Assembly (NCBI GenBank): GCA_003221375.1
Contig: QHRI01000217.1
Coordinates: 1 to 5,580 of the forward strand
Length of the DNA: 5,580 nucleotides
Source of the DNA: Verrucomicrobiota bacterium
Lineage (GTDB): Bacteria; Verrucomicrobiota; Verrucomicrobiia; Chthoniobacterales; UBA10450
Direction of reading: 5' to 3'
Every line of letters begins with the position of its first letter. Within the stretch, counting starts at the first letter, position 1. The position numbers and the translations under genes were made by a program. Of the stretch, positions 1 to 4,368 are shown piece by piece. The notes under the pieces were generated by a model. That model saw only the letters and a program-made list of their open reading frames with translations. It searched no databases and was not told the origin of the DNA.

Positions 1-747
1 AAGAATTTTCGAAGCGCATCGGGTCCGATTCTGGCGCTGGATCGAGTGAGCCTGAATGTCGCCGAAGGTGAATTCGTCTGCCTTGTCGGTGCAAGTGGCT
101 GTGGCAAAACCACCTTGCTAAACATCATTGCCGGTCTGGAGAAACCCGATACTGGCATGGTGCTGGCTGACGGCAAACCGGTGACAGGACCTGGGCGCGA
201 ACGGCTCGTTATGTTTCAGGAACCGGCGCTTTTCCCATGGCTCGATGTGTTTGGAAATGTTCTCTTTGGTCTCAAGCTGAAACCGAATTTGACAAATAAA
301 GACCGGCGTGATGTCGCGAAATATTATCTCGAACTCGTTGGCTTGAGTCGATTCGATCACGCAAACATTCATGAACTTTCCGGCGGAATGAAGCAGCGCG
401 TGTCGCTGGCTCGCGCGCTGGCACCGAATCCACGCGTGTTGCTTATGGACGAACCGTTTGCGGCGCTTGACGCTCTCACTCGCGAACAGCTCTATGGCGA
501 CATTCAAGAGATTTGGAAAGCGCGTCGTAAAACGATCGTCTTTGTCACGCACAATGTTCGTGAAGCGGCATGTCTGGGCGATCGCGTTCTGCTTTTTTCG
601 CCGCATCCCGGTCGCATCCAGGAGGAATTCACCATTGACCTTCCGCGACCGCGTGACATCAACAGCGTTGACCTTGCCGCTCATGCCACACGAATTACGA
701 AGGCTCTCAAGAGCATTGGTAAAACCGAGACTGTTGTTACCAAATGA
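1..747 (+). CDS. NitT/TauT-family ABC importer ATP-binding protein (5' end outside window)
   Basis: ATP-hydrolysing subunit of an importer of the nitrate/sulfonate/taurine class (TauB/SsuB/NrtD-like); it would sit on the cytoplasmic face and power uptake through the adjacent permease. The frame is open from base 1 and the residues before the GTG at 46 (ILALDRVSLNV) match the usual N-terminal strand of the family, so the gene starts upstream of the window and 46 is not its start. Of 248 visible codons, Walker A GASGCGKT is at residues 30-37, the Q-loop Q (MFQEP) at 73, the signature LSGGMKQR at 126-133, Walker B VLLMDEP at 146-152 and the H-loop His (FVTHN) at 184. The C-terminal PRPRD segment is typical of the TauB/SsuB branch. 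All catalytic motifs are intact. The stop overlaps the permease start (ATGA at 744-747), implying translational coupling. The substrate cannot be read from an ATPase. Confidence 0.95.
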   Translation, partial: KNFRSASGPILALDRVSLNVAEGEFVCLVGASGCGKTTLLNIIAGLEKPDTGMVLADGKPVTGPGRERLVMFQEPALFPWLDVFGNVLFGLKLKPNLTNKDRRDVAKYYLELVGLSRFDHANIHELSGGMKQRVSLARALAPNPRVLLMDEPFAALDALTREQLYGDIQEIWKARRKTIVFVTHNVREAACLGDRVLLFSPHPGRIQEEFTIDLPRPRDINSVDLAAHATRITKALKSIGKTETVVTK

Positions 748-1511
748 AACGATTTCTGCTGGCGGCCGCATTCTTTGCTGCTCTCGTTTGCCTTTGGGAG
801 GCCGCTTATCGCGCAAAAATTTGGTCGCCTGTGCTGCTTCCATCCCCCGGGCAGGTTGTAACGTACTTGGAGGGTGCTGCTGCTGACGGAACGCTTGCGA
901 AAGCGACCGTGATAACAATGCGCCGCTTACTGGTGGGCTACTTGATTGGACTTGTCCTGGGACTTCCTCTCGGTCTCGTGACAGCACGCTGGAAACTGTT
1001 TGGCGATACGATCGGAACCCTTGCACTTGGTTTACAAACATTGCCCAGTGTCTGCTGGGTGCCGCTTGCGCTGTTGTGGTTCGGCCAAACAGAAGCGGCG
1101 ATGCTTTTCGTGGTAGTCATGGGGACTCTCTGGTCGGTGATCATCGCCACCGAGACTGGTGTGCGCCATGTACCGCCGATCTATCGTCGCGCGGCTTTGA
1201 CCATGGGATCGAGCCGACTGCATATGTGGTTTAAAGTCATCCTTCCAGCTGCGCTTCCCTTTATCGTCACGGGAATGAAGCAAGGGTGGGCTTTTGCCTG
1301 GCGCTCGCTGATGGCTGCTGAAATTTTCGTGACAATCCTGACTGGTTTTGGCCTTGGGCAACTCCTCCATTATGGCCGCGAATTGAGCGCCATGGAGCAG
1401 GTGATTGGGATCATGATCGTTATTGTTGTGATCGGTTTGCTAGCCGACAAAATTTTCTTTTCGCCGATTGAAAAGTTTCTGCATCGACGCTGGGGGACGA
1501 GCCAGGCATGA
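744..1511 (+). CDS. NitT/TauT-family ABC importer permease
   Basis: Inner-membrane permease (SsuC/TauC/NrtB-like, BPD_transp_1 fold), 255 residues, the usual length. An N-terminal membrane segment (about 4-21) is followed by the family-typical LLPSPGQV (31-38). Further hydrophobic segments lie at about 62-80, 90-112, 118-135, 183-205 and 218-236. The cytoplasmic EAA loop that docks on the ATPase is clear at about 148-172 (RRAALTMGSSRLHMWFKV followed by ILPAALP), with the invariant Gly at 155. The AWRSLMAAEI stretch after it is also characteristic of this family. It overlaps the ATPase gene upstream and the HPr gene downstream by four bases each, so the three genes should be on one transcript. 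No good Shine-Dalgarno precedes the ATG, which fits coupling to the upstream gene. No binding protein lies downstream; it may be upstream of the window. Confidence 0.95.
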   Translation: MKRFLLAAAFFAALVCLWEAAYRAKIWSPVLLPSPGQVVTYLEGAAADGTLAKATVITMRRLLVGYLIGLVLGLPLGLVTARWKLFGDTIGTLALGLQTLPSVCWVPLALLWFGQTEAAMLFVVVMGTLWSVIIATETGVRHVPPIYRRAALTMGSSRLHMWFKVILPAALPFIVTGMKQGWAFAWRSLMAAEIFVTILTGFGLGQLLHYGRELSAMEQVIGIMIVIVVIGLLADKIFFSPIEKFLHRRWGTSQA

Positions 1512-1810
1512 GGTTCGGACAAAAGAGAGCGCCTACCTCGGCGCAACGCGAGGTGCGCATCACCAATAAGCTCGGATTGCACGCGCGGCCAGCTGCGCAG
1601 TTCGTCAAATGCGTACGGAGCTTTCGATCGGAAATCTGGCTGGTGAAAGAGGGCAAACGATTTTCTGCCTCCAGTCTCATTGATGTTCTACGCGCTAATC
1701 TCGATTGCGGTGCGACGGCAACGCTGGAAGCACACGGCGTCGACGCAGATGAAGCTCTGAAGGACTTGGAGGAGTTACTCGCCGAATTCCACCAAAACGA
1801 AACCGATTAG
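1508..1810 (+). CDS. HPr-family phosphocarrier protein
   Basis: Small cytoplasmic phosphocarrier of 100 residues, related to HPr/NPr of the phosphotransferase system. The active-site block NKLGLHARPAAQFVK spans residues 20-34, with the phosphorylatable His at 25 (His15 of HPr) and the helper Arg at 27. The second site, FSASSLIDVL (52-61), keeps a Ser at 56 in the position of regulatory Ser46, so phosphorylation by an HPr kinase is conceivable. The rest follows the HPr pattern, including a C-terminal DADEALKDLEELL helix. The N-terminus is about 10 residues longer than usual. An in-frame GTG at 1553 would give a shorter 85-residue protein, but the ATG overlapping the permease stop, with GGGGGA about 10 bases before it, is preferred. 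No Enzyme I, Enzyme II or HPr kinase is in view. Its place behind ABC importer genes suggests a regulatory rather than sugar-transport role (inference). Its stop overlaps the stop of the convergent DUF1460 gene. Confidence 0.92.
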   Translation: MRFGQKRAPTSAQREVRITNKLGLHARPAAQFVKCVRSFRSEIWLVKEGKRFSASSLIDVLRANLDCGATATLEAHGVDADEALKDLEELLAEFHQNETD

Positions 1811-2694
1811 CGCAAAGGCCGCGCCACCAGGATTCCGCTGTCCGAGCCGTAGCGATAAAGGTACTTCGACAGCTGTGAGTCCACGACCACGTGACCGTAA
1901 TTGCTGGGTGACGAAGCGTGCATGAAGTGCAGGGCGCCATCACTTGTGCGTAATGCAAGTCCCACATGTGCAGTCGAGTGGAGGCCATTCCTCTCTCTCG
2001 AAATCACGCCGATAATATCGCCGCTACGTAGTTTCGATTCAATTCCTGCGACTTTGCTTTTCGGGATTTCGTAGAGTGGCCGCGATGAAACATTCGCTTC
2101 CATTCGCGCCAGCGGACCGAGCAAAGAACGATTCGAGGCTAGATAACGATAATGTCGCCAGCCGGTGCTCATCTCCCGTGCAGAATGTGGCACGCTCCGC
2201 CCGCCCAGATCGCGGGTCAGATCTTCAACAAGGCCCCGCCGATTATTATCGTACAACCAGTCTTCCAAGTAATGCAGACGCGAAAGATAATCGCCAGTGC
2301 ACTCTCCGCCGCGGTATCGATCCATCTCGATGTAGTGCAGTAGACGTTCCGGAGTCCAGTTCGATTCCGGTTCGTTCAACATTCGGGCGAAACCGAGCGC
2401 GATCTCAAAAAAGGTCCAGCAATCCATTCCCTGAAAATTTGCGGACGGCGACTCAATCCGGTTGTCGATCTCAAGAGTGAAGTGTTTATAGCGGGTTCCT
2501 ACTAACGCCTGTCCTACCGCCGCAGTCCGTTCCCCGATTGGCAACGCTTTCCAGTTGCCAGCTTTGGCCTTTGCGACCAGTCGATTGAACTGGTCCTGTC
2601 CCTTGAAGACAGTCCCCAACGGCAAGCGCGATTCAGACGCTAGCACGATTGAACAAAGCAAAAACAGGGGAACCAACACCTTCCAGCTTCGCAT
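1807..2694 (-). CDS. Exported DUF1460 / N-acetylmuramoyl-L-alanine amidase-like protein
   Basis: Predicted exported cysteine hydrolase of the DUF1460 family (PF07313, NlpC/P60-like fold), thought to act on peptidoglycan or related peptides. From the ATG at 2694 the protein has 295 residues and begins MRSWKVLVPLFLLCSIVLAS, a good Sec signal peptide (basic n-region, hydrophobic core, small residues before a likely cut near 20-22). Family hallmarks, numbered from this ATG: ALVGTRY (about 63-69), MDCWTFFE with candidate catalytic Cys at 92, RYRGGECTGDYLSRLHYLED (126-145), IPKSKVAGIESKLRSGDII (210-228), STAHVG with candidate catalytic His at 243, and MHASS (258-262). A GTG at 2703 would add three residues, but the signal peptide fits the ATG better. 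Neither start has a convincing Shine-Dalgarno. It faces the HPr gene with overlapping stop codons and is divergent from the hydrolase gene at 2848. The exact substrate is unknown. Confidence 0.9.
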   Translation of the reverse strand: MRSWKVLVPLFLLCSIVLASESRLPLGTVFKGQDQFNRLVAKAKAGNWKALPIGERTAAVGQALVGTRYKHFTLEIDNRIESPSANFQGMDCWTFFEIALGFARMLNEPESNWTPERLLHYIEMDRYRGGECTGDYLSRLHYLEDWLYDNNRRGLVEDLTRDLGGRSVPHSAREMSTGWRHYRYLASNRSLLGPLARMEANVSSRPLYEIPKSKVAGIESKLRSGDIIGVISRERNGLHSTAHVGLALRTSDGALHFMHASSPSNYGHVVVDSQLSKYLYRYGSDSGILVARPLR

Positions 2695-2720
2695 AAGGGG
2701 CACAAATCAAGCTGAAATGA

Positions 2721-2820
2721 AAAAAGTTACAAGGTAACAAAGTTAAAAAGGTTAGAACGTTAAAAGGGGGCGCTCACAGCGCCTGAGCAAGCTTTGTAAC
2801 TTTTTTAACTCTTTTAACTT
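2721..2820. repeat. GTTA-phased tandem units forming an inverted repeat
   Basis: This fills most of the 153-base divergent intergenic region. The left arm (2726-2766) is five consecutive 8-9 bp units starting GTTA or GTAA, such as GTTACAAG, GTTAAAAAG and GTTAGAAC. The right arm (2792-2818) is three 9-bp units in the opposite orientation (CTTTGTAAC, TTTTTTAAC, TCTTTTAAC). The inner three left units (2740-2766) pair imperfectly with the right arm (2792-2820). A GC-rich palindrome lies in the centre. No ORF is inside. Any promoters for the DUF1460 gene or the hydrolase gene must lie in or beside this structure; I could not identify convincing -35/-10 boxes. It may be a MITE-like or REP-like intergenic repeat. 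Confidence 0.75.
2769..2783. other. GC-rich hairpin at the centre of the GTTA repeat
   Basis: A perfect 6-bp stem GGCGCT / AGCGCC closes a 3-base CAC loop. It sits at the turn of the GTTA inverted repeat, so the arms and the hairpin could form one long cruciform or RNA stem. On the plus strand no T tract follows. On the minus strand CCCTTTT follows, so a weak attenuator in the leader of the DUF1460 gene is possible but not established. Confidence 0.55.
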
Positions 2821-2847
2821 CTCCACGGTCTCTTATCCTTTAACGTT

Positions 2848-3807
2848 GTGCCAATTCGTTTCCCAAAAAAAAGCCGGAGAAACATAGTTCGCCAATCGGG
2901 GGACGGCGCAATTGCCGAGCGTTCCACCCGAGTACGGTTGCGTCCACGAGCGGACTGGCATAAGCGCAATTTTCTTACCAGCGTACTGATTCCATCCCTT
3001 TTCGTTAAACGGGCGGGTGATCAGGCCCCGCGGCCCCCGCAATTTCCAAAAATCCGCGAAGGCGAAATTTGTATCACGTGGATCGGCCACGCGTCATTTC
3101 TTGTCCAGACGCACGAAGTCAATGTGCTTATCGATCCGAACTGGTCGAAGTGGCTCAAGGTAATCAAGCGCCTGAAGCAACCGGGCTTCGAAATTCATCA
3201 TTTGCCCTCGATTGATTTCGTCCTGGTTACACACGCTCATTTCGATCACCTCGACCGGCGCACGCTGCGCCGCGTAGCCGCCGACCAGCCAATCGTTGTA
3301 CCGATAGGCGTAGGAAACCTGGTGCACGATCTCGGCTTTCATATCGTACACGAGCTTGATTACTGGCAGACGGTCGAGCTGGGTCCGCTCAAAATTTCGC
3401 TCACACCTTGTCATCACTGGGGCGCGCGGTTTCTGGCAGATCTGCATCGCGATTTCGGCGGATTCGTCATTTCGGCGAATGGCCGCACCATTTTTCACTG
3501 CGGCGATAGCGCTTACTTTCCTGGGTTTAGAGAAATCGGTGACCGCTACCCGGTCGAGATTGCGCTGCTTCCGATCGGTGCGTACGAAGCGCCGACTGGC
3601 CGCGAAGTTCACATGAATCCAGAAGAAGCGGTCAAAGCCTTTCTCGAACTCCGCGCCAGGACTTTAATCCCGATGCATTATGGAACCTTTCGTCTCGGCT
3701 TTGAACCATTGAATGAACCGCCACAACGTTTGCTCAAATCCGCACAGGAACACGGAATTGAAGACAAGGTTCTGGTGATGACCGAGGGGAAACCCGTGGT
3801 TTTATGA
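2848..3807 (+). CDS. Metallo-beta-lactamase-fold hydrolase, NAPE-PLD/UlaG-like
   Basis: Metal-dependent hydrolase of 319 residues. ITWIGHASFLVQ (76-87) and the LIDPNWS strand (94-100) are the N-terminal signature of the NAPE-PLD/UlaG-type branch. The zinc motif HAHFDH is at 129-134 (candidate ligands H129, H131, D133, H134). TPCHHWGAR supplies a further His at 189 or 190, HCGDS supplies D220, and PMHYGTF supplies H277, so a full dinuclear site is present. There is no signal peptide, so it is probably cytoplasmic. Family members include phospholipase D-type and lactonase enzymes; the substrate here cannot be assigned. The start is a GTG; the frame has a stop at 2815 and no ATG before the conserved core. 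A TTG at 2938 is a possible alternative, although the WHKRNFL segment before the core resembles family N-termini. The stop overlaps an ATG at 3804 and touches the left edge of the S23 element. Confidence 0.9.
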   Translation: MPIRFPKKSRRNIVRQSGDGAIAERSTRVRLRPRADWHKRNFLTSVLIPSLFVKRAGDQAPRPPQFPKIREGEICITWIGHASFLVQTHEVNVLIDPNWSKWLKVIKRLKQPGFEIHHLPSIDFVLVTHAHFDHLDRRTLRRVAADQPIVVPIGVGNLVHDLGFHIVHELDYWQTVELGPLKISLTPCHHWGARFLADLHRDFGGFVISANGRTIFHCGDSAYFPGFREIGDRYPVEIALLPIGAYEAPTGREVHMNPEEAVKAFLELRARTLIPMHYGTFRLGFEPLNEPPQRLLKSAQEHGIEDKVLVMTEGKPVVL

Positions 3808-4301
3808 GAAAGAAAACTTCGAACGCCCAACGCTCAACGCCCAACGTCCAATTCAGAAGGCGTGCGACGCTTATAGACAGACGTGTTGCGGATGGAGTTC
3901 GAGTCAATGAGGTACCAAACGCAGATTACGCAAACAGAGACTCGCGACGCTACAATCTTGAGGACCGATTGCTCGATTTCGCGGTGAACATCGTCGAGCT
4001 TACCGAGTCCTTTCCGATGACAAGGTCTGGGAATCATCTCGCGGGACAGCTCCTGCGCTGTGGAACGTCGCCGCTATCTAATCATGGCGAGGTGGAGGCA
4101 GCAGAATCCCGCAAGGATTTTCTTCACAAGCTACGAATCTGCCTGAAAGAACTGCGTGAAACGAGACGTTGGCTGCGTTTGGCCAGCCGTTTAAAAAAAT
4201 TCGGCCACCTGGCGGGTCTTCCCGCTTGCCTTAGCGAAGTCGATGAACTCATTAGAATCTTCCCTGCCAGCGTTCGGACCGCCGAGAGAAACGCCAAATG
4301 A
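3804..4301 (+). CDS. Four-helix-bundle protein (S23/IVP family)
   Basis: Member of the four-helix-bundle family (TIGR02436/PF05635) that also includes proteins encoded in 23S rRNA intervening sequences and is related to the Avd accessory protein of diversity-generating retroelements. The conserved part begins near residue 50 (YNLEDRLLDFAV) and continues with TRSGNHLAGQLLRCGTSP (73-90), NHGEVEAAESRKDFLHKL (93-110), CLKELRETRRWL (113-124) and DELIRIFPASVRTAERNAK (147-165), covering all four helices to a normal C-terminus. The family is usually about 115-125 residues, so the first 49 residues are extra. Residues 5-16 (TSNAQRSTPNVQ) are simply the translated left inverted repeat. The ATG at 3804 overlaps the hydrolase stop and is the only in-frame ATG upstream of the core; I found no in-frame GTG or TTG between the repeat and the core. 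The true start is therefore uncertain. Molecular function is unknown; RNA or nucleoprotein binding is plausible from relatives. Confidence 0.82.
   Translation: MRKKTSNAQRSTPNVQFRRRATLIDRRVADGVRVNEVPNADYANRDSRRYNLEDRLLDFAVNIVELTESFPMTRSGNHLAGQLLRCGTSPLSNHGEVEAAESRKDFLHKLRICLKELRETRRWLRLASRLKKFGHLAGLPACLSEVDELIRIFPASVRTAERNAK
3815..3866. repeat. Left inverted repeat of the S23 element (tandem heptads)
   Basis: One degenerate unit (AACTTCG, 3815-3821) and four good 7-bp units of the form AACGYYN (for example AACGCCC at 3822-3828 and AACGCTC at 3829-3835) are followed by the block AATTCAGAAG (3850-3859) and GCGTGCG. It is the inverted counterpart of 4303-4355. I count by eye 31 of 38 identical positions between 3822-3859 and the complement of the right arm. 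Confidence 0.85.
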
Positions 4302-4302
4302 T

Positions 4303-4355
4303 GCGCGCCGCTTCTGAGTTCGACATTCGGCGTTCGGCGTTGAGCGTTGAGCGTT
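4303..4355. repeat. Right inverted repeat of the S23 element (tandem heptads)
   Basis: Starting two bases after the S23 stop, it holds CTTCTGAGTT (4311-4320, complement of the left inner block with one change) followed by five 7-bp units ending in GTT or ATT: CGACATT, CGGCGTT twice, GAGCGTT twice (4321-4355). The same unit order, read outward from the ORF, is present on the left, with most differences being single changes or G/C swaps at the last base of the unit. Confidence 0.85.
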
Positions 4356-4368
4356 TTCTTCTCTAAGG

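Larger units (their letters stand above)
3808..4364. mobile_element. Putative S23/IVP-bearing element bounded by heptad inverted repeats
   Basis: The four-helix-bundle ORF is enclosed by inverted repeats (3815-3866 and 4303-4355) made of 7-bp units. Outside these the symmetry continues a little: GAGAAAGAAAAC on the left and the near-complement GTTTTCTTCTC on the right. The unit starts at the last base or so of the hydrolase coding region and ends four bases before the next start codon, as if a compact cassette had been inserted between two genes. No transposase is inside and no target-site duplication is visible, so mobility is inferred only from the structure. If mobile, it would need an enzyme supplied in trans. 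Confidence 0.5.

Noticed and set aside
118..1041. A long (307-codon) open frame on the minus strand
   Set aside because: It lies antisense to the ATPase and permease genes, which have full family motifs; its translation is rich in Arg/Ser/Gln with no recognisable domain, as expected for an antisense shadow.
2769..2790. Rho-independent terminator on the plus strand
   Set aside because: The stem is 6 bp and is followed by TGAGCAAG rather than a T tract; moreover no plus-strand gene ends upstream of it.
3804..4301. Avd protein of a diversity-generating retroelement
   Set aside because: The protein is related to Avd, but no reverse transcriptase, template repeat or variable repeat is visible in the window; the S23/IVP family assignment is sufficient.
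3815..4355. CRISPR array or direct-repeat locus
   Set aside because: The units are only 7 bp, directly abutting without spacers, and occur as two inverted groups around a gene; no cas gene is present.
3808..4364. Target-site duplication around the S23 element
   Set aside because: The flanks show only a purine-rich/pyrimidine-rich near-palindrome (GAGAAAGAAAAC versus GTTTTCTTCTC), which is inverted, not direct; I see no direct duplication.
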